Positions 8,992-20,189 of a stretch of DNA of 64,000 nucleotides are shown one piece after another. The stretch is from Paracoccaceae bacterium (GTDB taxonomy: Bacteria > Pseudomonadota > Alphaproteobacteria > Rhodobacterales > Rhodobacteraceae). Positions within the stretch are counted from its first letter, which is position 1. Each line of letters opens with the position of its first letter. The stretch lies in contig JALUYI010000023.1 of the NCBI GenBank assembly GCA_027013095.1, positions 167,403-231,402 on the forward strand, read 5' to 3'. The notes below the pieces were generated by a model that did no database searches, was not told the origin of the DNA, and saw only the letters and a program-made list of their open reading frames with translations. The translations under genes and the position numbers were made by a program.

Positions 8992-11900
8992 ATGGCTCCG
9001 CGCGGATTTCCGACACGTCCGGCCAAGGACCTGCTGGATTATTTCACCCGCCACGGGACCGCTGCCAACCTGCTGCTGATCATGATGCTGGTTCTCGGGG
9101 TGATCTCGGCAACCCGGATCCGCTCGCAATTTTTTCCCGATGTGGTGATTGAAACGGTTACCGTCTCGGTGCGTTGGCCCGGCGCGGGCCCTGAGGATGT
9201 TGACAACGGAATCGTGCAGGTTCTGCAACCGACCCTGCTGGCGGTCGAGGGAGTCCAGACCACCTCGTCCACATCCGAGGAGGGGCACGCATTGATCCGC
9301 CTCGACTTCAGCCCCGGCTACAACATGGCGCGCGCCGCCGATGACGTCAAAGCCGCGGTCGATAGTGTCACCAACCTACCCGCCGATGCCGATACGCCTG
9401 TTGTCCGGCGAGTCGTCTGGCGCGACCGGGTGACGGATGTGGTGATCACCGGCCCGGTCTCGACAGATCAGTTGGCGCGCTTTGCCGATGAGTTCACCGC
9501 ACGGCTGTTTCGCGCCGGAGTCACCCGCGCCTCGATCCGCGGTGTCAGCGCACCGGAGACACTGGTCGAGCCTCGGGAGAGCGCCCTCATACATAACGAC
9601 GTCACCCTGCGTCAGATTGCCGATGCCATCGCTCGCGAGGCCGCAACTAGCCCGGCCGGAGATATCGCTGGCGGCGCAGCGCGGGTCAGCACCGGCATTG
9701 CCAAGCATTCCGCCGATCAGATCAGGCGTGTCGTTGTCCGGGCGCGCGCCGATGGCTCAAAATTGCGGGTGGCCGATGTCGCACGCGTCCACGTGACTGG
9801 GGTAACCCGGGCGCGCAGTTATTTTGTTGGCAACAATCCGGCCATCTCGATTCGGGTGGATCGCTCGAATCAGGGGGACGCGATCAGCCTGCAGAAAACC
9901 GTGCGTCAGGTTGCCGAAAAGATGGGAAAAACCCTGCCCAAGGGGGTCTCCATCCGGCTGATCCGGACCCGCTCCGAGGCAATCTCGAACCGCCTTGACC
10001 TGCTTTTCAACAACGGCCTAATGGGGCTGGGGCTTGTGCTGGCCCTGTTATTTCTGTTTCTCGATGTCCGAACCGCCTTTTGGGTGGCGGCGGGAATTCC
10101 GGCCTCGGTCGCGGCGGCAATCGCGCTGATGTATGTGACCGGATTGACCATCAACATGGTGTCCCTGTTTGCCCTGATCATCACGCTGGGGATTATTGTC
10201 GACGATGCGATCGTAGTGGGAGAGCACGCGGATTTTCGCGCCCGTCACCTTGGCGAAGGCCCCGTTGAAGCGGCTGAAAACGCCGCCCGCCGGATGGCGC
10301 TGCCGGTGGTCTCGGCGACGCTTACGACGGTCATCGCGTTCTTTGCGCTGACCGCTATCCGGGGCAAGTTCGGGACACTTATTTCTGACATTCCCTTCAC
10401 CGTCATTGTCGTCCTGCTGGCCTCGTTGATGGAGTGTTTTTTGATCCTGCCCCACCACATGAGCCACGCGCTGGCCCACGCGCGCACACGGCGTTGGTAT
10501 GACTGGCCAAGCTACGGGTTCAATATCGCATTTTCGTGGTTTCGCCGGACCATTTTCCGACCCCTGATCGCACTGGTCATCCTGCTGCGCTATCCGGTCA
10601 TGGCCGGAATCGTTCTGGTGCTGGTCAGCCAGGTCAACCTGTTCCTGAAGGGCGACGTCAGATGGCGATTTTTCAATGCGCCGGAACGCGGCTCGGTCAC
10701 CGCAAATTTTGCCATGGTCCCCGGTGCCACGCGCGCCGATTCACTGGCCCTGATGCATGAGCTGCAACGCGCGGTCGCTGCGGTTGGCAAGACCTATGCC
10801 ACCAAATACGGCACGAACCCGGTCAAGTTCGTCATGGCCGAAGTCGGCGGCACGGCTGGGCGCGGACTGGCCGGGGAATCACACAAAAACAAGGATTTGC
10901 TGGGGGCAATTTCGATCGAGTTGATCGACGCGGATTTGCGGCCCTATTCATCGTTCAAGTTTCTCGCGGATTTCAAAAAGGCCGTCCGCCGTCCGCCGCT
11001 TCTGGAGACCCTCAGCTTTCACGGCTGGCGCTCGGGACCCGGTGGGGATGCCATTGACGTTCAGTTGTTCGGTGCCAGTGCGCGCGTTCTGAAATCCGCC
11101 GCAGAGGCCCTGAAATCCGCGCTTGCCCAATACCCCGAGGTCTCATCCCTGCAAGACGATCTGGCCTATGACAAACAGGAGTTGGCGCTGGAGCTGACCC
11201 CGCAGGGGCGGGCGCTAGGCTTTACCATAGACGGTCTGGGCCGGGTGCTGCGCGCGCGTCTGAACGGGATCACCGCGGCCAGCTACCCGGTGGGGGCCCG
11301 CTCGGCCGACATAACGGTAAAGCTGCCCGACAGCGCAATGAGCGCCGATTTTCTGAACCGAATGATGCTGCGCACGCCAAAAGGGAAATATGTCCCGCTG
11401 GCCGATATCGTGACCGTCAGCAGCAAGGCGGGGTTTGCCTCGGTCCGGCGCGAGGACGGGTTGCAAGCCCTCTCGGTGACCGGCGATATTTCCGGCGACG
11501 ATGCCAAGCGAGCCAACGAGATCAAGACCGCCCTTCAGGCCGAGATCCTGCCCCGAATTGAATCGAACTATGGCGTGTCTTTTCGCCTCGCCGGCCTCTC
11601 GCAACAAGAGAGCGCCTTTCTTGCCGATGCCAAGCTGGGGTTCATGCTGGCGCTGATCGGAATCTTTCTGACGCTGGCCTGGATATTTTCAAGCTGGACA
11701 CGCCCTCTTGTGGTCATGGCGATCATCCCCTTTGGTCTGGTCGGCACGATCTACGGGCACCACGCCTGGGGGGTGCCGCTTTCGTTGTTCACCGTGATCG
11801 GCCTGATTGGCATGACCGGAATCATCATTAACGATTCCATTGTTCTGGTCAGCACTGTTGATGAGTATGCCAGAACCCGGGACATGAGGCGCGCCATCAT

Positions 11901-12402
11901 TGATGCAACAGCCGACAGGCTGCGGCCGGTTTTGCTGACCACGCTGACAACCGTTCTGGGCCTTGCGCCGCTGCTGTTTGAGACCTCAAAACAGGCTCAG
12001 TTCCTGAAACCCACGGTTATCACCCTCAGCTATGGGCTGGGGTTCGGGCTGGTTCTTGTTCTGCTGCTGGTTCCGGCGCTGCTGGCCGCACAACGCGACA
12101 TCTCGCTGCGTTTGAACGCCTTTCGGCGGATGCTGCTCGGCCGCCATCTGGTCTGGTCTCAGCGGCTGGCCCTGATCGCTGCGGTGGTGGCCATTCTGGT
12201 GGTATTTTCTGGAACCTTTGGGTATCTCGCGATTTTCGGAGACGTCATGCCAATATTTCGGCATCTGGTGTCGGGCGCAGGACAAATGGCCCAGCAGATG
12301 TTGTTACTGGGGATATTTGTCGGAGCAAGCGCTATAATTTGCGTAATCGCCGCCTTGATCCCGGCATTGGTGCTTTACGTTCAGCACAGGGCTCAACCAT
12401 AA
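8992..12402 (+). CDS. RND family efflux permease with C-terminal two-helix extension
   Basis: 1136 residues. Proton-driven inner-membrane pump of the AcrB/hydrophobe-amphiphile efflux type. TM1 lies near residues 20-38, the proton-relay pair D404-D405 sits in GIIVDDAIVV of TM4, and two large periplasmic porter regions and the repeat of six helices are present. After the expected TM12 (about residue 1030) the chain continues with two more hydrophobic stretches (about 1060-1085 and 1103-1130), so it ends about 90 residues later than usual. Its start is one base after the adaptor stop. Substrate unknown. Its stop overlaps the convergent aminotransferase gene by ten bases. Confidence 0.92.
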   Translation: MAPRGFPTRPAKDLLDYFTRHGTAANLLLIMMLVLGVISATRIRSQFFPDVVIETVTVSVRWPGAGPEDVDNGIVQVLQPTLLAVEGVQTTSSTSEEGHALIRLDFSPGYNMARAADDVKAAVDSVTNLPADADTPVVRRVVWRDRVTDVVITGPVSTDQLARFADEFTARLFRAGVTRASIRGVSAPETLVEPRESALIHNDVTLRQIADAIAREAATSPAGDIAGGAARVSTGIAKHSADQIRRVVVRARADGSKLRVADVARVHVTGVTRARSYFVGNNPAISIRVDRSNQGDAISLQKTVRQVAEKMGKTLPKGVSIRLIRTRSEAISNRLDLLFNNGLMGLGLVLALLFLFLDVRTAFWVAAGIPASVAAAIALMYVTGLTINMVSLFALIITLGIIVDDAIVVGEHADFRARHLGEGPVEAAENAARRMALPVVSATLTTVIAFFALTAIRGKFGTLISDIPFTVIVVLLASLMECFLILPHHMSHALAHARTRRWYDWPSYGFNIAFSWFRRTIFRPLIALVILLRYPVMAGIVLVLVSQVNLFLKGDVRWRFFNAPERGSVTANFAMVPGATRADSLALMHELQRAVAAVGKTYATKYGTNPVKFVMAEVGGTAGRGLAGESHKNKDLLGAISIELIDADLRPYSSFKFLADFKKAVRRPPLLETLSFHGWRSGPGGDAIDVQLFGASARVLKSAAEALKSALAQYPEVSSLQDDLAYDKQELALELTPQGRALGFTIDGLGRVLRARLNGITAASYPVGARSADITVKLPDSAMSADFLNRMMLRTPKGKYVPLADIVTVSSKAGFASVRREDGLQALSVTGDISGDDAKRANEIKTALQAEILPRIESNYGVSFRLAGLSQQESAFLADAKLGFMLALIGIFLTLAWIFSSWTRPLVVMAIIPFGLVGTIYGHHAWGVPLSLFTVIGLIGMTGIIINDSIVLVSTVDEYARTRDMRRAIIDATADRLRPVLLTTLTTVLGLAPLLFETSKQAQFLKPTVITLSYGLGFGLVLVLLLVPALLAAQRDISLRLNAFRRMLLGRHLVWSQRLALIAAVVAILVVFSGTFGYLAIFGDVMPIFRHLVSGAGQMAQQMLLLGIFVGASAIICVIAALIPALVLYVQHRAQP

Positions 12403-13487
12403 AACGCCCTGATCGCCGCCGTCACCCTATCAACCTGCGCATCCGTCAGCTGGCTGGCCGAGGGCAGCCAGAGGCCCCGCGCGCCGACCTCTTCGGAAAT
12501 GGGGTAGCTGCCGGGCAGACTGTAAGCCTTCTGCCGGTTGATCGGCGGATACATGACGCGGGTGCCGATGCCGGCCGCTTTCAGATGCGCCTGCAGGGCC
12601 TCGCGGTCGTCAACCATCACGTCGATGAACCAGGGTGTGGTGTGGTCGAGATCCTGATCGAAGAACGAGACCTGCGAAACCCCTGCCAGCCCTTCCCGAT
12701 AGCGGCGGTAGATCTCGCGCTTGCGTTCGACCCGCCAGGGCAGTTTCTTCATCTGCTCCTGCCCGATCACGGCCTGAAGCTCGGTGAACTTGAAGTTATA
12801 GCCGATCACGTCATGGATATCGTTCCCACCCTGCGCGCGGCCGAAATCCTTGAGGCGGCGCAGACGCGCGGCGACGTCGTCATCATCGGTGATCAGCGCA
12901 CCACCCTGGCCTGTGGAAATGATCTTGGGCGCCGAAAAGGAAAACGAGCCCACCGCCCCCTTGCGCCCGATATGGGTGCCGTCGGGATAGCGTGAGCCCA
13001 GCGATTGCGCGCTGTCCTCGATCAATATCAGGCCGTGCTCAGTGCACAGATCCTGAAACGCCTCGATCCCGGCCTTGGGGTAGCGGCCATTGGCGCTGAC
13101 CAGCATGATCGCGCGGGTCTTTGGCGTAATTGCGGCGCGGGCGGCGTCGATATCCATGCACAGGGTTTCGCGCTCGACATCCACAAATACCGGCCGGGCG
13201 CCGAACAGGCGCACCGAATTGGGGGTCGCGATCATGGTGAAATTGGGCACGATCACCTCGTCGTCCGCCCGCACGCCGGTTGCCAGCGCCGCCAGTGTCA
13301 GGCTGATCGTGCCGTTGTTGGTGACGATACAATGGCGCGCGCCAGTATATTCGGCAATCGCGTCCTCGAACGCGGCCGTGCGGCGGAATTCGGTCAGAAA
13401 GCCGTCTTCCTCCATATATTCGGCCAGCGCGCGCTTTTCCTCGGGCCCGAACCAGGGGCGCATCTGCATGATGAATTCTTCAGACAT
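12393..13487 (-). CDS. DegT/DnrJ/EryC1/StrS sugar aminotransferase
   Basis: 364 residues. PLP enzyme of the nucleotide-sugar aminotransferase family; internal aldimine lysine K188 in FSFSAPKIISTGQGG and PLP-ring aspartate D158 in EDSAQS. The family usually has an H-x-Y-G motif at about 132-137, which here reads SANGRYP. With gmd in the same operon the natural substrate would be a GDP-4-keto-6-deoxyhexose, giving a perosamine-like 4-amino sugar, but a 3-amino product is also possible. The start at 13487 has GAGG nine bases upstream and overlaps the methyltransferase stop by eight bases. The upstream in-frame ATG at 13505 is less likely. Confidence 0.88.
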   Translation of the reverse strand: MSEEFIMQMRPWFGPEEKRALAEYMEEDGFLTEFRRTAAFEDAIAEYTGARHCIVTNNGTISLTLAALATGVRADDEVIVPNFTMIATPNSVRLFGARPVFVDVERETLCMDIDAARAAITPKTRAIMLVSANGRYPKAGIEAFQDLCTEHGLILIEDSAQSLGSRYPDGTHIGRKGAVGSFSFSAPKIISTGQGGALITDDDDVAARLRRLKDFGRAQGGNDIHDVIGYNFKFTELQAVIGQEQMKKLPWRVERKREIYRRYREGLAGVSQVSFFDQDLDHTTPWFIDVMVDDREALQAHLKAAGIGTRVMYPPINRQKAYSLPGSYPISEEVGARGLWLPSASQLTDAQVDRVTAAIRAFYG

Positions 13488-14034
13488 TCTTGGTGGCCTC
13501 GACATTCAGGCTGATGAGCAGGCCGTTTTCCTTGTCCATATGGGGAAAATAGGCCTGGCTGTGATCGTCGTAATCCTTGTGGATGGTTTCTTGCCAGTCA
13601 TAGCGGCGCACATCCGTGAACCCGTTTTCGACAAGCAGGGTTTCAAGCTCGGCGAAATTGTAAACCGTCTTGTGATACAGGATTTTCGGCCCTTGCTCGG
13701 TTTCGATTTCCATCCGCCCGTAAAGTGGGCCCAGGATGCGACCAAGTTCGCCCGTCTGCGCATAGACCTTCAAGAGCGCGTCAAAATCGGGCACCGCAAG
13801 GCGCAGCGTGCCGCCGGGCCTCAACACGCGCCGCCATTCGGCCAGCACATGGGCGGCCTGCTGGCGGTCGAAATATTCGAAAGAATGGCTGGAATAGATC
13901 AGTTCGGCCGAGGCGTCGTCGAACATCGACAGATCGTCGATCGAGGATTTGTAATCGATATGTGGCATGTCGCACAGATCGACATGCACCCAGCCGGGGA
14001 TATGACGATGCCAGCAACCGAGGTGGAGTTTCAT
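13480..14034 (-). CDS. SAM-dependent methyltransferase (class I fold)
   Basis: 184 residues. Small Rossmann methyltransferase of the LHLGC-x(5)-GW-x-HVD type: motif I LHLGCWHRHIPGWVHVD at residues 3-19 (Trp where Gly is usual), YSSHSFEYF as motif II, and a WRRVLRPGGTLRLAVPDF post-motif at about 68-85. Such proteins are common in polysaccharide clusters, where they methylate sugars, but the acceptor here is unknown. It is followed with overlap by the aminotransferase and separated from the cupin gene by a 138-base gap carrying strong inverted repeats. Confidence 0.83.
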   Translation of the reverse strand: MKLHLGCWHRHIPGWVHVDLCDMPHIDYKSSIDDLSMFDDASAELIYSSHSFEYFDRQQAAHVLAEWRRVLRPGGTLRLAVPDFDALLKVYAQTGELGRILGPLYGRMEIETEQGPKILYHKTVYNFAELETLLVENGFTDVRRYDWQETIHKDYDDHSQAYFPHMDKENGLLISLNVEATKNV

Positions 14035-14069
14035 ATTGATGTCGTCCCTTCGTCGCCCTGTATTCCATC

Positions 14070-14149
14070 GCCCGGGATGAAATCCCGGGCAGCGCCCGCC
14101 CCGCCCCCCAGGCGGGCGCTACGCACCCCCCTCGGGGCAGGCGCTGCCC
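14070..14149. repeat. Nested inverted repeats in the sugar operon
   Basis: Three perfect inverted repeats share this 80-base gap. GCCCGGGAT-gaa-ATCCCGGGC spans 14070-14090. AGCGCCCGCC and GGCGGGCGCT (14091-14100 and 14111-14120) form a 10-base stem with a 10-base loop. GGGCAGCGCC (14087-14096) pairs with GGCGCTGCCC (14140-14149), which is mutually exclusive with both others. No T-run follows on the transcribed strand, so this is not a standard intrinsic terminator; an attenuator, RNA-stability element or recombination scar would all fit. Confidence 0.7.
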
Positions 14150-14172
14150 TCATGTGGGTCGTTTCCATCCCC

Positions 14173-14580
14173 TCACCCCTCGAATTTCGTCTTGTCGGTT
14201 TCGACATCCACAAAGGGGCCGTTCTTGCTCTCGATGATCTGGGTGCCGTCCTCAAGGATCTCGTATCCATGCCCGCCATAGGCAAAGACCGCCAGATCGC
14301 CCTCGTTCAGAATGTAATCCTGCAGGAATGTCCGGTCCTCGGCATAAAGCAGCACCCGCATGGACCCGCGGCGCACATAGACGCTCTCCATCGTGCGGCC
14401 GCCGGGGCGGTCGAAATCATTGTGGATGTGGCTGGCCAGCTTCTTGCCCTTGTCATACCACCAGGTGCCGACCTGCACGAACAGATCATTGGGGGTGATG
14501 AAATCCAGCCCCTCTTTCCAGTCGTCATTACGATGGATGATCGAAATGATCTTTCCGTCATGTTCGATGATCTCTGTCAT
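14173..14580 (-). CDS. Cupin-fold protein of the sugar cluster
   Basis: 135 residues. The two cupin motifs are visible: a histidine-rich first motif (SHIHNDFDRPGGRTMESVYVRRG, about 50-72) and the second half NEGDLAVFAYGGHGYEI (about 93-109). Single-domain cupins in O-antigen clusters can be sugar isomerases or epimerase-like proteins, and others bind metal without a known reaction. Its start overlaps the RmlC-like gene by four bases, so the two are translationally coupled and likely act on the same intermediate. No specific function can be assigned from sequence alone. Confidence 0.75.
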   Translation of the reverse strand: MTEIIEHDGKIISIIHRNDDWKEGLDFITPNDLFVQVGTWWYDKGKKLASHIHNDFDRPGGRTMESVYVRRGSMRVLLYAEDRTFLQDYILNEGDLAVFAYGGHGYEILEDGTQIIESKNGPFVDVETDKTKFEG

Positions 14581-15110
14581 GCAAGCCTCGCGTCGCGCGC
14601 CGAAAGGATGGGGTCATCCGTCGGCCAGTCGATATTCAGGCGGGGGTCATTCCACGCCACGGTAAATTGCTGATCGGCGTCGATATAGTCGCCCTCATAG
14701 GCCAGCTTGTAGTGATAGACCGCCTCGGGCGAGCTGACATAATAGGCGTTGCCCATGCCCGGCGGGATCAGGATCAGCCGCTGGTTCTGGCGGTTGATCA
14801 CGAAACGCTGGAATTTCAGATATGTGGACGAGCCTTCACGCATGTCGGCCACCACCTGATGCACCTCGCCATAGACGCAGGTGACCAGCTTCCACGATTT
14901 GTGATCGCCATGCAGCCCGCGCAGCACGTTGTTGTAGGATAGCGAGAACTTGTCATGCTTGAAGCGCAGGCCTTCAGGCAGCAGCGCACCGATCTGATCG
15001 TCGAGATACGATGTCCAGATCGTGCCGCGGCTTTCTTCAAACACGTCGGGGGTGATGATCTTGACGCCGTCCAGAACGGGGCTGTCCTCGATCACGAAAT
15101 CGAAGCTCAT
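14577..15110 (-). CDS. RmlC-like nucleotide-sugar epimerase
   Basis: 177 residues, the usual length of dTDP-4-dehydrorhamnose 3,5-epimerase. The core motif VLRGLHGDH (62-70, with catalytic H67) and the [14 protein letters not shown] segment (81-94) fit the family; Y132 or Y134 in [11 protein letters not shown] could be the acid tyrosine. The family AHGF motif is replaced by GNAYYV (120-125). Because it is coupled to gmd by a four-base overlap, its likely substrate is GDP-4-keto-6-deoxymannose rather than a dTDP sugar; that is inference. No rmlA, B or D gene is present. Confidence 0.85.
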   Translation of the reverse strand: MSFDFVIEDSPVLDGVKIITPDVFEESRGTIWTSYLDDQIGALLPEGLRFKHDKFSLSYNNVLRGLHGDHKSWKLVTCVYGEVHQVVADMREGSSTYLKFQRFVINRQNQRLILIPPGMGNAYYVSSPEAVYHYKLAYEGDYIDADQQFTVAWNDPRLNIDWPTDDPILSARDARLA

Positions 15111-16144
15111 TCCTGCCCCCCGAAGCCGTCATTCTCCAGATCGTATTTCACCATGCAGGCGACGAGTTCACGAAAGCTGACCTCGCGTTTCCAGCCAAGC
15201 TCGGCCTCAGCCTTTGACGGGTCGCCCAGCAGAAGCTCGACCTCGGCCGGGCGGAAATATTTCGGGTCGATCTCGACCCTGAGCTTGCCGGTCGCGGCAT
15301 CATAGCCCTTTTCATCGACGCCTTCGCCGCGCCATTCAATCGCGACGCCGATCTCGGCAAATGCCGCCTCGACAAATTCGCGCACCGTATGCGTTTCGCC
15401 GGTGGCAATCACATAGTCACGCGGCGCGTCCTGTTGCAGCATCAGCCACATCGCCTGCACATAGTCGCGGGCATGGCCCCAGTCGCGTTTGGCGTCGATA
15501 TTGCCAAGGCGCAGCACCTCTTGCCGGCCCTGATGGATGCGGGCCACCGCCTGGGTGATCTTTTTCGTGACAAAGGTTTCGCCGCGCCGGGGGCTTTCGT
15601 GATTGAACAGGATGCCGTTGCAGGCATACATCCCGTATGCCTCGCGATAGTTGACCGTCACCCAATAGGCATAGAGCTTGGCGGCGCCATAGGGTGATTT
15701 GGGGTAGAACGGGGTGGTTTCGCTCTGGGGCTCGGTCCCCGGAATGCCGCCGAACAGCTCGGATGTCGAGGCCTGGTAAAAGCGGCATTGCACTTTGCTG
15801 TCGCGGATCGCGTCCAGCAGGCGCACGGTGCCGATGCCGGTGACCTCGGCCGTGTATTCGGGCACCTCGAAGCTGACACCAACATGGCTTTGCGCGCCGA
15901 GATTGTAGATCTCGGTCGGGTTGATCTCGGAGATCAGCCGATGCAGGTTCGAGCTGTCGGCAAGGTCGCCATGATAGGTATGCAGGCGCGGATGCTCCAG
16001 CAGATGGTCGATACGCGGCGTGGTAAACACGCTGGCCCGGCGCTGGATCGCGTGAACCTGATAGCCCTTGTCGAGCAGTAGCTCGGCCAGATAGCTGCCA
16101 TCCTGCCCCGTGATACCGGTGAGAAATGCGGTTTTTTCTGTCAT
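15107..16144 (-). CDS. gmd: GDP-mannose 4,6-dehydratase
   Basis: 345 residues. Extended short-chain dehydrogenase that converts GDP-D-mannose to GDP-4-keto-6-deoxymannose with bound NADP. The dinucleotide motif [10 protein letters not shown] (10-19), the catalytic T127/S128-E129 and Y152-x3-K156 (YGAAK), and the family-specific NLGAQSHV (81-88) and [16 protein letters not shown] are all present. It is the first gene of the five-gene sugar island, and a 114-base gap separates it from lpdA. The palindrome TGTCGCGACA lies 19-28 bases before its start. Confidence 0.95.
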   Translation of the reverse strand: MTEKTAFLTGITGQDGSYLAELLLDKGYQVHAIQRRASVFTTPRIDHLLEHPRLHTYHGDLADSSNLHRLISEINPTEIYNLGAQSHVGVSFEVPEYTAEVTGIGTVRLLDAIRDSKVQCRFYQASTSELFGGIPGTEPQSETTPFYPKSPYGAAKLYAYWVTVNYREAYGMYACNGILFNHESPRRGETFVTKKITQAVARIHQGRQEVLRLGNIDAKRDWGHARDYVQAMWLMLQQDAPRDYVIATGETHTVREFVEAAFAEIGVAIEWRGEGVDEKGYDAATGKLRVEIDPKYFRPAEVELLLGDPSKAEAELGWKREVSFRELVACMVKYDLENDGFGGQE

Positions 16145-16162
16145 GTCGTCGCTTTAAATTAC

Positions 16163-16172
16163 TGTCGCGACA
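16163..16172. promoter_or_regulatory. Palindrome TGTCGCGACA before gmd
   Basis: A perfect 10-base palindrome 19 bases upstream of the gmd start codon, directly upstream of the AT-rich stretch TAATTTAAA on the minus strand. It could be an operator over the promoter of the sugar island, but no regulator gene is adjacent. Confidence 0.3.
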
Positions 16173-16258
16173 CCAAAACCACATTTCGCTCGGACATGCC
16201 ACCCGTTTCCCGCAACCCATAACACCATGTTGTCATGAACAGCAGCGCGCGACCCGTT

Positions 16259-17644
16259 TCAGGCGTGGATTGCCCCATCGCCACAGGCCAAAGCGGCCTC
16301 TCGCATGGCTTCGGAGAACGTCGGATGGGCGTGACAGGTGCGGGCGATATCCTCGGCGCTGGCGCCAAACTCCATCGCGACACAGATTTCGTGAATCAGC
16401 TCACCCGCAAACGGCCCCATCAGATGGCACCCCAGAACGCGATCGGTTTCTGCGTCGGCCAGAATTTTCACAAACCCCTCACCGGCAAAAACGGCCTTGG
16501 CACGCGCGTTGCCCATGAAGTTGAACTTGCCGACCTTGTAGGCGCGACCGTCATCCTTCAGTTGCTGCTCGGTCTTACCGACGCTGGCCACCTCGGGGGT
16601 GGTATAGATTACCCCGGGGATAACGTCGTAATTGACGTGACCTTTCTGCCCGGCGATGGTCTCGGCAACCGCAATCCCCTCATCCTCGGCCTTATGGGCC
16701 AGCATCGGGCCCGAGATCGTGTCGCCGATCGCCCAGATGCCGTCCACGTTGGTGCGCCAGCCCTCGGTCTGGATCTGGCCTCGAGGGGACATCAGGACGC
16801 CGAGCTCCTCCAGCCCCAGCCCGGTCGTGTAGGGGCGTCGGCCAGTTGCAACCAGGACCGTATCCGCCTCGACCATACCGGCGCTGTCATCTTTTCGCAG
16901 CTTGTAGGATATCTTGGCCTTGGTTTTCAGGCGCTCAACCGATTGAACCGCCGCTCCGAGGATGAATTTCAGGCCCTGCTTTTTCAGGCTCCGTTGCAGG
17001 GTCTTGCAGATTTCCGCATCCAGACCGGGGGTGATCTGATCCAGAAATTCGATGACCGTAACCTCAGCGCCAAGGCGGGCGTAGACCGAACCCAGCTCCA
17101 GCCCGATCACCCCGGCCCCGATGACGACGAGGCGCTTGGGAACCTTGGGCAGGCTGAGCGCGCCGGTTGATGTAATTACCATCTCTTCATCCACCTCGAC
17201 GCCGGGCAAGCTGCTGCTTTCCGAGCCGGTAGCAATAACAATATCCTTGGCATGGTGGACTTCGTCGCCCACCGTGACCTCGCCCTTGGCGGTGATCTTG
17301 CCCCAGCCCTTCAGCCACTCGATCTTGTTCTTTTTGAACAGAAACTCGATCCCCTTGGTATTCTGGTCAACGACGCTTTGCTTATAGGCCACCATCGCCG
17401 GGAAATCGACCGACGGGGATTTTCCCATCAGGCCCATCTTGGTGAAATTGTGGGTCGCTTCGTGATATTGATGGCTGGCGTGAAGCAACGCTTTTGAGGG
17501 GATGCAGCCGACATTCAGACAGGTCCCACCCAAGGTTTCGCGCCCTTCGACGACAGCTGTTTTCAGTCCCAGTTGCGCGCAACGGATGGCACAAACATAG
17601 CCGCCCGGCCCGGCACCAATGATGATTACGTCATAGTCAGCCAT
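16259..17644 (-). CDS. lpdA: Dihydrolipoyl dehydrogenase (E3)
   Basis: 461 residues. FAD flavoprotein that reoxidises the dihydrolipoyl groups of the 2-oxoglutarate dehydrogenase complex with NAD. Seen are the FAD fingerprint GAGPGGY (10-16), the redox pair C42-x4-C47 in [13 protein letters not shown], the NAD fold [12 protein letters not shown], and the C-terminal [14 protein letters not shown] carrying the active-site His-Glu pair of the partner subunit. It is downstream of sucAB but separated from them by two unrelated small genes. Given the linkage, it most likely serves 2-oxoglutarate dehydrogenase, although glycine cleavage or other complexes could share it. Confidence 0.95.
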   Translation of the reverse strand: MADYDVIIIGAGPGGYVCAIRCAQLGLKTAVVEGRETLGGTCLNVGCIPSKALLHASHQYHEATHNFTKMGLMGKSPSVDFPAMVAYKQSVVDQNTKGIEFLFKKNKIEWLKGWGKITAKGEVTVGDEVHHAKDIVIATGSESSSLPGVEVDEEMVITSTGALSLPKVPKRLVVIGAGVIGLELGSVYARLGAEVTVIEFLDQITPGLDAEICKTLQRSLKKQGLKFILGAAVQSVERLKTKAKISYKLRKDDSAGMVEADTVLVATGRRPYTTGLGLEELGVLMSPRGQIQTEGWRTNVDGIWAIGDTISGPMLAHKAEDEGIAVAETIAGQKGHVNYDVIPGVIYTTPEVASVGKTEQQLKDDGRAYKVGKFNFMGNARAKAVFAGEGFVKILADAETDRVLGCHLMGPFAGELIHEICVAMEFGASAEDIARTCHAHPTFSEAMREAALACGDGAIHA

Positions 17645-17750
17645 GTCGTTTCCTTTGCTGTTGTGCTTGTGCGTTACAGGTCACAAGCCGATTGAACAAA
17701 TGGTTCTTGGGGATACAACAGACCCCCAGAGAGGTATGATTGGATAGGGA

Positions 17751-18140
17751 TTACAAAAGCGCGACACCGTATAAATAGATGGCAGACACCAATCCGATTC
17801 CCCATGAAATTGTCCGCAACCAAGGTACCCCAAGGGCGTAGAAGCCGACGTACACAATCCTCGCGAACAGGAATATTTGTGCAGCAAGCAAGGCCGCCGC
17901 AGTGGTTTGCCCGTGAACAGGCGTCACCAGAACGGCAGGGGCGAAATAGGCCAAGGCCGTGACATTATTTGTACTCGCGCGAGCGAGGCGGCCAGCAAGA
18001 CCGTTTAATTCTCGCGTCTGATCACGCGGGCCTACCAAATAGGACAAATCATACTGCGGGAGCGTTGCCAGAACTTGCAATACTATCGTTAGTATTATCA
18101 CCAGCCCATAAACCGCGAGGACTTCGAGTTCGGATGACAT
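17751..18140 (-). CDS. MAPEG-family membrane protein
   Basis: 129 residues with four hydrophobic segments (about 8-28, 55-75, 78-100, 108-128). The motif RAxxNxxE is represented by RASTNNVTALAYFAP (about 54-68), and ARIVYVGFYALGVPWLR (about 93-109) matches the MAPEG signature region. Members include glutathione-dependent membrane enzymes, but most bacterial ones are uncharacterised. It sits between the VOC protein gene and lpdA, 36 bases after the former, in the direction of the suc operon. Confidence 0.87.
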   Translation of the reverse strand: MSSELEVLAVYGLVIILTIVLQVLATLPQYDLSYLVGPRDQTRELNGLAGRLARASTNNVTALAYFAPAVLVTPVHGQTTAAALLAAQIFLFARIVYVGFYALGVPWLRTISWGIGLVSAIYLYGVALL

Positions 18141-18176
18141 GTGTCTGTTCCTTTTGTTTCAGATTTGATCGCAGGG

Positions 18177-18583
18177 TCATGCTGCTCCAAACGACCAGCT
18201 ATGGCCAAACGGGTCAATCAGGCGGCCATTGAAGGCCCCCCACGGCATCTGATCCGGGCCCATCGTTACTGTCGCATCTGCCTGCGCGGCCTTGGCCATC
18301 GTTTCGACAACGTCGTCGCGGCTCGGTAGGTTGACATGCGTGGTCACACTTGTCCCGCCAAGAGTTGGCGGTGCGACAACCGTCTTGTCATATTCTGGAA
18401 ATTCATCTGACAGCATAATCTCGGCCCCAAAAACCGCCAGCGTCGCATGCAGCAATCGCGCGCGATCATCGGCCATCTTGCGCATCGTGACGATTGCCCC
18501 GAATACCTTTTCATACCACGCGACAGCATCAGCACCGCCGCGCACGGTCAGATAAATCTGGATCGGGCAGGTTGGCGACATTG

Positions 18584-18587
<4 letters not shown>
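18177..18587 (-). CDS. VOC-superfamily (PhnB/glyoxalase-like) protein
   Basis: 136 residues with paired beta-alpha-beta-beta-beta modules. [23 protein letters not shown] (about 9-31) and [14 protein letters not shown] at the C-terminus are characteristic of PhnB-like vicinal oxygen chelate proteins. No substrate is predictable. The start ATG overlaps the sucB stop (ATGA), which couples its translation to the 2-oxoglutarate dehydrogenase E2 subunit, an unexpected partner. A second ATG two codons later is also possible. Confidence 0.85.
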
Positions 18588-20185
<1,598 letters not shown>

Positions 20186-20189
20186 GGGA

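Noticed and set aside
12393..16144. Sugar cluster as a recently acquired island
   Set aside because: No flanking repeats, integrase or tRNA gene, and base composition looks like that of the neighbours; horizontal transfer cannot be supported from the window alone.
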